Shown: positions 47,190 through 60,195 of the stretch, in pieces | Position numbering within the stretch: the first letter of the stretch is position 1 | How the letters are laid out: every line of letters starts with the position of its first letter | Source of the DNA: Polytrichum commune | Lineage: Eukaryota; Streptophyta; Polytrichopsida; Polytrichales; Polytrichaceae | NCBI GenBank assembly: GCA_950295325.1 | Contig: OX485808.1 | Coordinates: 3,474,501 to 3,538,500, forward strand | Direction: 5' to 3' | DNA: 64,000 nucleotides | Notes under the pieces: model-generated | What the model was told of the DNA's origin: nothing | Databases searched by the model: none | What the model saw: the letters and a program-made list of their open reading frames with translations, nothing else | Translations under genes and position numbers: made by a program

Positions 47190-47252
47190 CCACGTGTCAA
47201 CCCTTCAACGGTCCAAGTGGGCCTGCGGTGGAGATTCTAGAACATTCTGGAA
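47190..47252. promoter_or_regulatory. G-box/ABRE plus perfect four-unit heat-shock element
   Basis: CCACGTGTC (47,190-47,198) is a G-box/ABRE-type site. TTCTAGAACATTCTGGAA (47,235-47,252) consists of four alternating TTC/GAA units with 2-bp spacing, a perfect heat-shock element. A GC-rich stretch with a possible splice donor (TCTCG/GTGAGC, about 47,405) follows, but no convincing coding exon was found, so the controlled gene is unknown. Confidence 0.5.
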
Positions 47253-49140
47253 TCCCCACCGGATAAGCCAGGCCGCCCGCCGTGGCACCTAGTCCACCAA
47301 CGTCAACGCGCCACGTCATCAACCCGGTGGCGCCCGCCACGACGAGAAACGTGCTGAACAGGCTTCTCGTCGTCGTCAGGCGTCCGCCGTTCGTGGTCGT
47401 TCTCGGTGAGCCCCATCTACCAGTCCAAGCTTACCTTAGATGTTCCCATGGAGTAGACTTGAACGGCGGAATGGTCTGAACGAAAGGCATCTTCTTCGTA
47501 ATTTGGGGAGCCGGATTTGTGGAATCTACACTTTGCTGTGTGCAATTAGGTTGCCTCTTTTCTCACGCAAATTACCACATTATAAACATGATTATTTTGT
47601 TTTGTTAATTGTGGTAGTAAATATTGTAAATAGTGTGGAATGGCAATAAATTAGTGTGGGGCAACTTAATTGCACATATTAGTGTACAAGGTTGATAGCA
47701 GTGTTGGTATGTTGTTGTATAGGTGAATGCACGGGTATCAATAATCAACATGAATAACGGGTATCAAAGAACCTACACATGGGTACCAAAATTTTATTAC
47801 CACTTGAGTATTGATATTTGGTTGGTATGTCAGGTTCAAAGAATTTTTGTGTATTGATTTATAATCACTATGACATGCTGCGGTGATTTGTCCTACGTAT
47901 GAATTGTTCTTGCATGGTATATAGACACGGATGTTATTAATAACATCAAATGTTGTCAAATACCCACACCCAACTAGTGTTAAAGGATGTGAAAATCCTT
48001 GTTGCCTATAAAGGAACCCAAAATGATAGAAAAACAAATACAAAACTATCCCAAGAATGGCTAATACATATCTCTAACGAGAATATATTATATAAACATT
48101 TATACCATTAAATGTAATAAAATGTGATATTCAAACTTGGAAGACCTATAAAATTCTTCAGTTGTGTTCGGTTGATCGTTTTCTATTACAACACACGTGT
48201 ATAATGTGGCATGCCATGGACTCCGAGTAACCCAATTTTTTTATTTTAGAATTGAAACTAAGACAACCACCAAAGAGGTATGTAGCAAGATAGGTATGTA
48301 ATGGAGGGGTTAAAGATGGGGGTAGCACATGGCTTTTACCAACCATTAGAATAATTACTCCACCATTCTAACAATCTGAAAGTCCAGAGGAATTTTATGT
48401 GGTATGAACCACCCAACCATGAGCTATGGAGAGGAGGCTTGAGAGTAAACAACATAAGGAACAATGAATGAATGAATGCACGAGTGCATGTTCCCTTTCT
48501 ATTCCCTTTTATAGCTCCCTATGTGCCTCATAGAACTAGAGTTCTCTATGTCTTAGCTTAAGTTCCATTCACGCACACGCTTTATATAATGCACATGACA
48601 TGAGCATTATCTAAAGAGTGGAGTTCTTAGTTCGATTAAGTAGAGTTTTAGGTGTAGTCCCTTTTATATAGGCCTTGAACGATACAATCATCCACAACCC
48701 AAAGTTAGCAAAAATGAGGGTTGGGATTTTGTAATTGATTGAAACCCTACTCCCCCGTTCGTCAAGATGGGAAACTTTGGCAATTGGTAACAAATGTGTA
48801 AGTGCATGGTGGCACAATGTAAATGTCAAGTGAGTTCTACTTGGCCCCTCTTTTGAAATACATTTTTCATGCCAACCAATTTTGGTTTACTACAATTAGA
48901 GGTTTTTTTTTGTCCAATCAAAAAAACATGGCAAGTAATTTTTAATGTCATATTAAAACATGTGTGTGTGTGTGTGAGAGAATTGAAAATTTGAGATTGA
49001 TTGTTGTTAAGTTTGCTAGTTGAGGCTATGGCAAAGATGCAAAAACCAACGTTTTGAATGAGTGTCATACATTTGGAGTCCCCAAATGTATAATTGCGGT
49101 ACATAGTGTTGGTTCCATTTTAGTTATGGGCAAGAGTACC
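47253..49140. other. Intergenic, no supported gene
   Basis: GC-rich, exon-like sequence at 47,260-47,410 has an open frame without an ATG (from 47,282). The rest is AT-rich with no recognised domains. A (TG)8 microsatellite is at 48,961-48,976. Confidence 0.4.
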
Positions 49141-49870
49141 TTACTTGTGTCCACCCACTGTACCATGATTGACTTTCAACCATAACACCACACTAAACCG
49201 CAGCGTAGTGAATGTGTTTTCAAACCAACCAACGAGGGCAAGTTTGAATTGGGGCAATGCTCCAATAAACTTGGGGTACAAACATATCCTTGTGACCCCT
49301 ACGTTTGGACTCAAGATTGGACCCAAGCTCGAAGTTTGCTTTCTCAAATTGGGTGAGGTGTTTGCTTATGTCAAGACCACTTTCCCACATTGGTACCACT
49401 TATTTTTGTCATAATTTGGACTTGTACCCTAGTGTGAACTCAAGTTGGATCCAAAGTTTTGCTCTCAACCAGGAGTAATGCTTTGTTGTACGCTTTCTTT
49501 GGTCTTGGACACTGATTGTAAATCCACCCTCAAGGTGAGTTTGCATTCGCATGTGGATCTGAGAAACTAGAGGTTCAAAACACCCTTTAACGAGCCTGAC
49601 CTTTGGACTCAAGATTGGACCCAAGCTTGAAGTTTGATTTCTCAAACTTTCGAATTGAACCCTAGTGTAAACTCCTTGGATCCATAAAGTTACTCTCAAT
49701 CAATAAGATTACCGCAGAGGGCACTCTATTTCATCTTCACTTGTGCCATAATGTAGTTTCCACGTGGGATTTGAGAGTGTCTCGACCAATGTAGGATTGA
49801 CATATGGCGAAACTTGAAGGAAACACAATTTACTTTTTCGGGATAGAGAGCCTCTATAGTCTTCGATTTT
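49141..49870 (+). repeat. Internally duplicated dispersed repeat including R2 copy 2
   Basis: TTTGGACTCAAGATTGGACC, then CAAGCTCGAAGTTTG occurs at about 49,303 and again at about 49,607. CCCTAGTGTGAACTC, then TTGGATCCA recurs at about 49,427 and 49,660. GGTCTTGGACACT occurs at 49,501 and 49,887. The segment 49,705-49,830 matches R2 at 55-180. The mix suggests nested local duplication. Confidence 0.5.
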
Positions 49871-50047
49871 GGAGTTCTTTTGGGGGTCTTGGACACTAAA
49901 GTAAACCCACCCTTAGCGTCCCACCCTATAACGGACTAATATCAACTATGAACGATTCACCATTACATAACTTTGCTCATCTCTCAAAATATCTTCAATA
50001 GACTACATGACAATGTAGAAGGTCCGTGCATCCCTATTCCTCTTTAA

Positions 50048-50058
50048 CCCCCCCCCCC
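50048..50058. repeat. Poly-C run (11 C)
   Basis: Eleven cytosines in a row, one of five such C/G runs in the window. Confidence 0.85.
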
Positions 50059-50412
50059 CTTCTTTTACACTATATACGGCATTTTTAGTGTAGAATACGG
50101 CATCATAGTACTGAAGTTCCAAATACATCCCTAGCTATGGAGTTGACTTCTTAGCCCCGGCGACAAAGTCCAAAGAAGGGGAAGTGCAAATGTGCTTGTC
50201 AGAGCTTCAAGTTGCCTTAGCTTGACCCATTTCGATTCGCCTCCAATCCGGATGGATGGATGAATTGATGGATGAGGCCCTTGTGCCCGATGTAGACAAA
50301 AAACAAAAAAAACAAAAAAAATCTTGAATCTCCGTCCATCCATGGTACCAATTCAATTGGATTCCGTGCTCCATTATTGTTATTGTTGTGGATTCGTTAT
50401 AGTACTTCATGA

Positions 50413-50462
50413 ATAATCCTTGTCGTGCGGCATCTAGGAATCCTTGTCGTGGGGCATCTAGG
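50413..50462 (+). repeat. 22-bp tandem duplication
   Basis: CCTTGTCGTGCGGCATCTAG, then GAAT is repeated immediately with one change. It underlies a repeated DAPRQGFLDAARQG in a spurious minus-strand frame. Confidence 0.7.
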
Positions 50463-50504
50463 AATAGTGTTCCTCTTGAAAGGATTCTAGGGTGAGAAGT
50501 TGGT

Positions 50505-50739
50505 GAGAGGGGATTATCGCATACACAAATGTACCTCTCATTCATCCAACAAAAGTGTTCCAAAATAGTATGGAGTGTGGAGTTGAGGTTTTTTCAGTCG
50601 AAATGACACTAGAGTGAGCGTCAAAGATCCCAGTTTGTTTACTCGACGTTATTTGAGATGAATTGGCAACAAACATATGAAGGGTCAAGTTTTAAAGTTG
50701 GATGGATGAGAGGTACATTTGTATGCGACGATTTCCTCT
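50505..50739 (+). mobile_element. MITE family M5, copy 3
   Basis: It starts GAGAGGGGATTATCGCATAC, then ACCTCTCATTCATCCAAC. It ends GTTGGATGGATGAGAGGTAC, then TATGCGACGATTTCCTCT. The interior contains TTATTTGAGATGAATTGGC, the reverse of the copy 1 interior, so it lies inverted relative to that pair. Confidence 0.75.
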
Positions 50740-51095
50740 TGTCGTACGTGAATTCAACTATGTACTCACTCTCATTTTGAGACATTTGTGTTTAAAATTG
50801 ACTCATTCTTCAAATGTACTTCTCAAATAAGTTGAATAGCATGATGTTATTAAAGATTTAGTTTTCAATGCACAACATGGACGCCCTTGGATGCAAATGC
50901 ATGTATACTATTTTTGATCATTGATATCACAAATTCACAAGCTCGTCTGAATTGTGTATATGGACCGTACAATGAAGTCCTTGGTCCCTTAAGGGTCAAG
51001 GATATAAAGGTGGGCAATCAAGGGAGCCAACTTGAAATACTCCTCTTAATAGCCTTTAGCCAATCAAACCTACCATCCTCATGAGTACATTCCAT

Positions 51096-51442
51096 GCACA
51101 CTAAATAATCTTATTATTGTGGGTCATGGTAATTTTCTAAAGCGCACACTAATTCTCATAGCAAGAATTAATATGGGCTACATTAATTTTGAACCCATGT
51201 TAAATTTCTACTTGAAATTTAACATGAACCACATTAATTGTTATTCTAGAAAATTAATGCATGTAATTATCTTATTTAGTGTTGCTTTAATCCCATAACT
51301 AATATTCAATATGCTCAACAACATTATGAAAACTTAGGGGAAGATCCATGATCTTGGACCCACATTATTTTCACCCTAACTAGTAAATCAATGTGGCCCA
51401 CACTAAATTTCCACCCCACACGAATAGGACTACTTAGTGTAG
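51096..51442 (-). mobile_element. MITE family M3, copy 2 (inverted)
   Basis: GCACACTAAATAATCTTATT opens the element and GACTACTTAGTGTAG closes it. The block AGGGGAAGATCCATGATCTT, then GGACCCACATTA is the inverse of the 32,338 copy's interior. Confidence 0.6.
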
Positions 51443-53218
51443 TTTGGTAAACCTTACTTTTGGCATACCAACAAATATGCTTAAACACAAGCCCTAACTC
51501 ATCATCGACCGGTACGTCCACAATGTTTTTTTAACAATCTAAAGAGCTCCAAATAATAAGACTTTCTCAACCTCGAGGGCAAATCCCATTTGGCGTAGCA
51601 AGAAAAAGTGAAGTTGGAAGCCCTTTTCACTTTCTTTTGTGTATATAAGAGTGCACATAAGACATTTGATGCAAACTTTGAAGTGGAGGAAGGTGATGGA
51701 GATGGAGGCAACTAGGTGTTATTTCCTAAGAACTTGCTTGCATATCCTTTAAGGTAAGAAAGTCTATTTTGGTAACTTCCGTGAGATTTGGCGCCTTCAT
51801 AGAAAATACCTAGTTTATAAATGAATCTTGTACAAGTCCAATGTCATAAGAATGAGAGTCAAATGATTGGACTTCAATGTTCACTAGTTATTGAGACATT
51901 TGAAACTACTAAGAAGACATCCATTTCTCTCTCGTTATAATGTCCACAAAACATTGATATAAATGAAATCAATTTAGTACATGTTCCTAAACGGTTATGT
52001 CTACAACAACACATGGTTTTTGCCTTAATTCCTTATTGAATATTTCATAGTCTTTTATGTTGCATTAGCAAATCTACGAAGAAGTGTTACTAGAAATCAA
52101 TTTGAAAATTGGACCTCCTATGATTTAGTTATGAATTAGAAGCGCATGATTGTTGATTTCTTTACTAAAATACATAGGTCCTTCTATTTCAGTTCATTGT
52201 TGAGTATGGAGTAGTCAATTAAATTTGAAGATGTAGTCCAATTTGTTTTTCAGTTGTGACCTTATGATGAGTGTTCTTTGATCCTCACGAGACCACACAC
52301 CAATTGAATAGAGGTGTCCGACTAAGAAAAGTAATTGAATAACACATGCATACCTTAGATGTAGATACCAAACTATTAGTGTTTGATTGGATGATTGGGT
52401 ATGCATCAAGGGATGATTCAACTTACTTGGACGACTCCATACTAGAGTTTGATTTCGCTGTGAACTCCTCCAACCTCACATCAAAGGTTGTTTTTTTCCT
52501 AGGCGGTATTAACACTAAAGCACTCATGCAACTCAAAATGGGTTGCCACCTAGTATTCTCATGGGGTTTGCGATCCATTGGGTGACAATCCATGTGGATG
52601 GAGATATGTACTAGTTTAGGGTGTTGCCCACTATCATGTGGACCAATATAACATATATAAAGTCCAGTAAGACGAGCTAAAAAATCAAATTTAAATAGCC
52701 TAACACCATTCCTTGTGTGTAATAATTTGAGCATTAAAAAACTTGGGTGACTTTGTGTTTATTCTCATAAATTTTGGGTTTGGGACTAAACTCATGGTTT
52801 CATCTGCATTCTTGCTAGCATACATCATGACTTTCTAATTCATTTTCGGGCTTTCTGATCAATTTTGGGCATCTGATATATGTTTTTTGTTTGCTTGGCT
52901 CAATTTTGACCCTAGGGATGCAAATCGTGGTTCATTGCAAAGCTCTATGTTGGCTTTTCCATGTAGGCCGTTCGCCCACTAGATTCTAGATAATAGTGGG
53001 TCAAAGGTGTTCTCATGTTAGTTGAGCACATGTTGCCATCCAACCACATTCTAGTGGTCTACTAGAATATGAAGGGCTATGGATACGGGCTACTAGAATT
53101 CCATGTGCCCACTAAAGAATCTTTAACCTACAAGTGCCGGTTGTGGAAGGATTGAGGAAGTTTCAACTTGGAGAAAAAAGATTATTAGGTGGGCCCATAA
53201 TTGAGAAGATGGGAGTAG
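51443..53218. other. Intergenic, no supported gene
   Basis: A TATA-like GTGTATATAAGAG at 51,637-51,649 precedes only an 18-codon frame. Frames at 52,346-52,585 (+) and 52,423-52,734 (-) overlap each other and match no family I know. Confidence 0.4.
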
Positions 53219-53420
53219 CTACGTTAAATGTGATATTTAGTGTCACTTACTATTTAGAATAACCCATTGCTATCACTATTTACTATATATCTCATATTTT
53301 ACCAACAAATTGTTAAATTAATTGTTTGGACATCATAGAACATTAATGAATTTACATCAAATAGTAAGAAGATATAGCGCTATGTAAATCCAGTAAGTTA
53401 GTGACAAACCATACCCCACT
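53219..53420 (+). mobile_element. MITE family M4, copy 2
   Basis: CTACGTTAAATGTGATATTT, then AGTGTCACTTACTATTTAGA on the left. TATAGCGCTATGTAAATCC to TTAGTGACA inverted on the right. Confidence 0.6.
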
Positions 53421-53879
53421 AGATTCCCTCTACATTTGGGTGGGTTTGTCCTTATTCACACTAGAAGTTGGTGGGTGAGCGGCTTTCATGAAAACTCACC
53501 CTTAGTACCCTGGCTCAATTCATGCAGATCAGCTAGTGTGAAGCACTCGATGCATCGCAAATGTAATGTTTCAAGTGGAGGCCACACACACCCACAACTG
53601 GAGGTTTTCACAAAAAGCCATCTTGGACCAGAGAGGTGAAATCGGATGTTTTGAAACTTGCGGCCTCACTACGTGTGCAAATGAGCCACATTTTCATTAG
53701 TTTAGTGACACGTGGCAGGTTGAAAAGTCACAAGGTCCCACACACCTTTACCACGTGCTTTGACTAAATACTAATCATTTTTCTTGGTTTCCACCTATGG
53801 AGTCAAGTTTTTAGATTTTTTGCTCCAACGGAAAAACAATGTGAAAACGGGTTAAAAGACACTAGAAATATAATTAACA

Positions 53880-56800
53880 GATGTCAAATTTGGCAATGAC
53901 CTAGGAGATAGAGAAAGAAAGATACACGAGACTATGGTATGATAGGAAGGCTTATCACCCTAGAAATACACATAAACTATTTGAGAAACATTGAGTGTGT
54001 GTAATATCTTTAGAAAGCATCTTAGACCATCATCTCGTAAACCTTGATATTTTTGGTTGGGAGGGCCAATATCTTGTTAAGAACGTGAAGGATCAGAGAT
54101 TGATCCTATTACTTTGATCTTACCCTAGTTGTGCAAACTAGTGGTTATTTGTTAGTTCATGTTGATCAATCTCTATATGTGAAACTATGGCATGTGTACC
54201 ATTTGGTAAAATCACGTGGTTGCAATCCTGAGAGATGAACTTCGTAGTGTTTGTAACGGTTTGATGATTAAATTGGCTATGTTTAATTGGAGTCACTCAA
54301 TCAATTGTATGTGCTTGATTGTATGTAATTGTTAGCAAGTGGTCATATTGGCAATAGCACCGTCTCATAATTAAGGTGAGCAAGTTGCATAGAATGATAT
54401 GTTAAGTTGAATGATTATGTAATCAAGTCATTGTATTAGCAACCTAGAAGGGGGATGTATGGTGTGTACAATTGAATACACAAATGATTGTTTGGGCACA
54501 TATAACTGCAAGAATTAAAACTATGATGGTTTGAAACTATTAACTTGTTGTGAAATAACATTGACCCGTGAAGAGAGACAATTGTATGATATAAGAGTGA
54601 GTAAATGATTACAAGCACAAGATCATTTTGAATATCTAAACTTCAATGTCATCACAAGAATGGTTATTTTAACTTGAATCCTTCCTTGATTTCATGGAAG
54701 GACAATATTGAATGAGCCGAGGAATAGTCCTTACGTAGACCATTGCCTTGCAGTAATTCCATATTGAATAATATTAATACGGCTAATTCTTAAATGCTAG
54801 TGGATGTCATTGTGGTACATGGGCATATTCCAATTTGATTGCTACCATGAGATTGTTTGGAGAACAAGAATGTTGAAAGGTCAAAAGTCTATGGCAACCG
54901 AAAGGTTATCCTGCAAAGACTATAAGCTATAGAAGGTCACCAAATAATTCAAGAGACAAAGAGAATTGTATTCAAGTAAGTTGTAAATATTGTTAAGTAA
55001 CTTGAATATGAAATTGCATAAGGAAAATGTTAATTTTAATGCTAGGTCGTAGTCTAGAGACTTATGACCATAGGAAGAAACTTGAAATGAGTGTTAACTT
55101 GAGAACATATTAAAGTTCAAATAAGAAGAACAAGTAAGAAATTAATCCTTAATTCATTGATCATGTTGTGGTTTGCCTTCTGCTTGCAAATGAGAGTTAA
55201 ACTGGCCAAAATCTAGTAAAAGACCATTGTTTCGCAATGTGATTAAAACCGGCATCAATAGAAAAAAAAATGATAAATCTTGGAAGGATGACTGAACAAC
55301 AATTTCAAGTTACACTAAAAAAGATTAATTAACACAAGATTATTGACCACACCAACGTGCCGTTAGCTTTGCCAAAGAGACTTGAATGAGATACTTTATG
55401 CAAGTCTATTGTTGATGCTTATGTCTATGCATCACACTTGGTCCAATTAAAATGAGCTCACTGCCATAATATTGTTCTGGAAAATAGAGTTAGATTGAAT
55501 GATTGTCACCATATGCATCTACTATGATTGAGTGATTTTGAAATCTTTTTAATAAAACAAATGAATTGTAATTCCAAAACCCGAGATAGGTACTAACTTA
55601 TTTTGTTGTGATCATGTGATTGTCCTAATAAAACTTATTTTGAGACCCCTAGACAACATACAAATCACCTTTTAAGTCTTTCTTGAATGTTTCCCTAGTG
55701 TGTTGTGCATATCCAAAATCCTAACTACATTTTGGCACCGATGCCAGGGAAGGCTTTAGTTGATTCAAGTTTAGGCATGTAAATATGTTCGGAAATCCCA
55801 AAGGACTATAGTCTTGAGCAAGAAGTATGAACTACATCTTTGGGAAAGTCAAAAGTAAAAATTAAAAAAGGAAAAAAAATATTGTATCTTACAAATTCTA
55901 AAGTGGTAATTCAAACTTAAAATTTCAAAATTTCAAATGTCTATAATTGAAAACACTTGATCAATTCATGCAATCAACCAAAATATGGAGGGTTGCTGAT
56001 AGAGAGAGAAATGCACCTAGATAATTTCAAATACCGACATTTTGGATTATCATAATCTAGTTTGGAAAAAATAAGCTTAATATGATATGTGAAAGTTGTT
56101 GACAAAATCTTAAAACAAGTTTGTGAACTCCAGCTTATCACAAAAGATGACTTATTGGTCAATGAGACCCAATGTGCAAAAGTTTGTCAACAAAAGGTCC
56201 TCATGGGTAGTGTGCCAGACTAGCAAATGTTTGGGGCACTTCTCAAAAATTGTGAAGTGAATAAGCTTAAAAGCAAAATATATAGAAATACGAATATCAA
56301 CTTGCTAACACAAACTATAAGGTCACAAATTGATTTCTTATGAGATGGTCATCGTTGAGAATTTCAATAATCAAATGAGTCAACTTTCAAAATGTGGTCC
56401 TAGGAACTCAAACAAATGGAACTAAATACCCTTGACAATTGGTTTTACAAAGGACCACATTTATTTGTTGCCTTGTATCATTTTCCCAAAGCCATGTTCT
56501 AGGGAGCTAGGATCCAAATAGGACCAAATATGTACCATCCTAGACAATTAGAAAGCCAAAAAAACTACAGCTAAGAATATTATGGAGACTTTATTTGAAT
56601 ATTGGAGGATGTATATTATAGGTGATTAGTTTAACACATAGACCAACGAGGAATCAAATTTTATGTATATTAGAATCACATAAAGAATACATGCATAAAT
56701 GCAATTGTATTCTAAAATTTTGGATACATTAATGAAAATTAGTATTTTCTACAATGTCTTTTTTCAAGTATTCATTATTGGTTTGTGTTCTTATGTAAGT

Positions 56801-57300
56801 TATTATTCTAGCCAATTTTTGTATTAAGTCATCTTTGAGAATATTGAAGAGTAACACAATCTATATTTTACAACCACACAAAAATGTGATCAAATGCACT
56901 CCTATACATTTTCTATTTTATTTTTTGGCACAAATTGATCTATACATAATTTTCAAAGCCATATCACAAGAAATTATTCACTTTATAAAATTCTTTGTAT
57001 TGAACAATGGTGTCATGTTGGCAATCAACAAACTTGAGATTTCTAGGCCTCCAAACAATAGTACGAACAATCGCAAATAATGTAGGTGACAAAAAAATAC
57101 CATAAAGAATGTGGAATATCTACTAGATTGGCTAAAGGTTGAAGCTCAATGAAAAGACAAAATTTGATAAAAACAAAAAAATAAAAATCATCATGTCTAT
57201 AATCTTATTACATTCTCCATATTGGGAAATTGCAACAAACAAACATTCAAATGATTTAGAGTGAATTTTCTTTTGTAAAATCATGAAGTAATGCCTCAAA
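53880..57300 (+). mobile_element. Old LTR-retrotransposon remnant (Athila/Tat-like primer site)
   Basis: TGGCACCGATGCCAGGGA (55,733-55,750) is a decayed match to the tRNA-Asp primer-binding site typical of Athila/Tat Ty3/Gypsy elements. It follows ACTACATT as an LTR end would. The upstream 1-2 kb would then be a 5' LTR and the downstream AT-rich stretch a ruined gag leader. No second LTR lies in the window and no coding domain is recognisable, so it is thoroughly decayed and old. Boundaries are guesses. Confidence 0.4.
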
Positions 57301-57350
57301 ATACATAATATTTTTGTAATACAAAAATTAAGACATTCTAAAAAAACACA

Positions 57351-57370
57351 TCTCTCTCTCTCTTTGTATG

Positions 57371-57408
<38 letters not shown>
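57351..57408. repeat. (TC)n and (TA)n compound microsatellite
   Basis: A TC run (57,351-57,363), then TGTATGTATG, then about 17 TA units (57,375-57,408). Confidence 0.9.
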
Positions 57409-57410
<2 letters not shown>

Positions 57411-57412
<2 letters not shown>

Positions 57413-60195
57413 CTACTTAACTTATAATATACCAATACCTAAAAACTTATAGTTGCAATGATTTTTTAACTTGTATATCTATCTTCTATATAGACCACTT
57501 GAGGCCCAAAATCTGCGACTTTGTCCACTGCTTCCAAATTCCAACTTCAAGTGAAAAAGTTGGACTTTAATGTCTTCATATCTTTTCATTTTCTTCTTGT
57601 CTAATTTCAAAGTATCTTCATGAAGACGGAGTTCCAAGCTCTCCTAGTCACGGTGCATTTTGCGCAATCAAGATTGTATGAGCATTTACCAATATTAATT
57701 TAGTCACCTTCATAGCTTTCATAGGTATCCATGAACATTTATGATGCCAAATTTACTGGATTCCCCTCTTGCATATCAAGGCCTCTCTTATTTATTTATT
57801 TCTTTATAAAATTAACATTGCCATCAATATTATCCAGCTCGTAAATCCGTTATCTAGGAGAGTCATGTGCTTTGGGTCGAGGATTTCTTCAATGACATCT
57901 ACATATGGAGATCAATATACATTATTAAAAATCTCATCAGTAGAAGACAACATCGGCTTGTAGTTTTCTATAGCCTTGAAATTGAGATTTATAACATATC
58001 TAGTAACTCCTTAGAATCAAGATTTGTCACATTGGCAGTGAAAAATACTTTACTTGCATGGTTATATGCACCCAACGTGCCCACACTTATTGGAGTAGCT
58101 CCCCACAAGTAGTCACATTTGTCACAACATGGTCATTCCAATGGCACCCCTTCATTGACCTTGAACACCTTGGCCCGTTTGGGTTTACGATATTTTTAAC
58201 ACTAATGAGTCTTAGACTGAATGTTCATGATGGTCCATGCTTTTGTTAAAAGAAAATTAAGAGTTTTGACAATCTCATGCTAATGACATACTTTTTTAAT
58301 TGTCGCGTCCAATGTGAGTCACATAGCTCTTTGTAAATTCCGAGCAAAGATGTGATCTTCCCATCTCGCCCTTGAACTCATAAAAGTCTTGAAAGTCCTA
58401 CGAGCCACCATACTACACAACACACACATAATTTAAATTTTAGAAATGTAGCTCAAACTTTGGAATTCAATACCGGATGCAAATATCAACGGAATAGAAT
58501 GACCTTTGAGTCAATTTCTCCCTAAGTCAATCATTTTGTTATAATGATGAACAACAGTACCAAAAGATGTACATGCTCACATCAACACCCAAGAAATTGA
58601 AACTAGTATAAGTTTTGACATTAAACTTTCGAACCTTCTATCTCCCTCATTTCTTAACGAAATTCAATAAAGAAAATGAAGTAGAATTCTTTTTTTCAAA
58701 GTAGAGCATCTTAGTTTAAAACATCACAGAAAAAATAATCAAGTCACGAATGCACATTGAAGTTTATGATTTTGTAGCTTGCAAGCAAGCTTGTACTACG
58801 AGCTTCTAATATTACATACGATTGCGCCTAAATATTGATAAATTTTGAGAAACTTAGTTGCCGGCACCAACCCCACCTCAAAGTTGACTACTTTATAAAA
58901 ATACCAAAATATTGAATTTAAACATGTAAGATCCGATGTTACATTCTTATTGGCTTCCAAAATGGTGGTCTGTGTTTTCTCCTCCATCATTTTTCAAGAG
59001 TTGATGATCTAGTGGGGTGACAAACCCATGTTCCCAACTACCAATTCAATGAATAATCAACTATATTATTAGCTTCCTTGCTTTGAGGATGATGGCTTCA
59101 ATCCCCTTAACTAGCAGTTTGCCACCATGTGTAACATGCCCTATAGTTTAAAGGTCTTAACTAGCCTAATTCACTAAGATATGCAAGTGTTATCATGTTA
59201 TTTTTCTTCGTCAGACACCTATATTTGATTGGTGTGTGGTTTGGATAGGATCCAAGAACAAACATCATAAAGACACATGTTTAATAGATATTGAACTATG
59301 TTTTCAAATTTGTATTGAGTGCTCCACACTCATAGTGACACAATTGGCAGGACCTATGCATACAATTACAGATTCAACAAACATGCAATTTTGATAGCCA
59401 TAACAAAATTAAGGGGGAGGTCTCATTTTCAATCCGATTTTTTATCATGCTTCATCATAGATTTGCTAATGCAACACAAGTTTTGTAGTCCATTTGTAAT
59501 AGGTAGAGGTTGGAGAAATGAAAAACGAATTGAATAAAACCGACATAGCTTACTAGAATATGAATCTGAGGCAATCATCCTACACATGTGAGAGAACAAT
59601 GCAAGCTTGCCATTATGGTAGATTTGCATATTTTCCATGGACATGGAACAAGTTTCCTATGACAAATGACAATTGTCCATGATTCACATGCTTATAGTGA
59701 TTCTTGTGAGGCATCTCAACTAAGGTGATGGTCACATTGTTGTCCATGGGATAATTTGTGGCAACTTTGTTGAGAAACGTTTGTGAGGACAACGTTCTAT
59801 TTACATGCCATCACTATAGTACATTCTTGCAATATATCAAAGAAGAACAAAACAAGTATCATACATAAATGGAGATGTCCATAAGTCTATAGTGGTGGAG
59901 GCACCACCGCTACAATATCAATTGTTACTCTATAATCTCAAAATCTTGACGACAATAATGGGCATGTGTTAATATCAATGAACTAACCATGTATACTTTA
60001 TAATAAAGCATAAAAAGTATGAAGATAGCATTTTCTAGCATTAAATGAGACTCATCCGGGATAGAGGAGCCACTACATTGTGTCAACAAAAATAAAGGAA
60101 ACTCTTCATTTTGGTGATTCTTTAATTGTATTGATCAGTGCAAGGGAGGTGTGGTGGAATATAGTGGTGATGATCATGCCTTTTCTCCATGTACA
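57411..60195. other. Intergenic, no supported gene
   Basis: Short open frames only, none with a domain. It contains an inverted R1 fragment and, at 59,570-59,700, a weak match to 24,430-24,560. Confidence 0.45.
59215..59310 (-). repeat. Dispersed repeat R1, inverted fragment
   Basis: The plus strand reads ATATTTGATTGGTGTGTGGT, then GGATCCAAGAACAAACA and GACACATGT. Inverted, it matches 1225-1300 and parallels the fragment at 16,080-16,180. Confidence 0.55.

Noticed and set aside
50131-50563. Minus-strand 118-codon frame as a gene
   Set aside because: Part of it is a 22-bp tandem duplication and part is the end of a MITE. The remainder is low complexity.
52346-52734. Overlapping opposite-strand frames of 79 and 103 codons
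   Set aside because: They share the same DNA, match nothing recognisable and lie in repeat-rich AT DNA.
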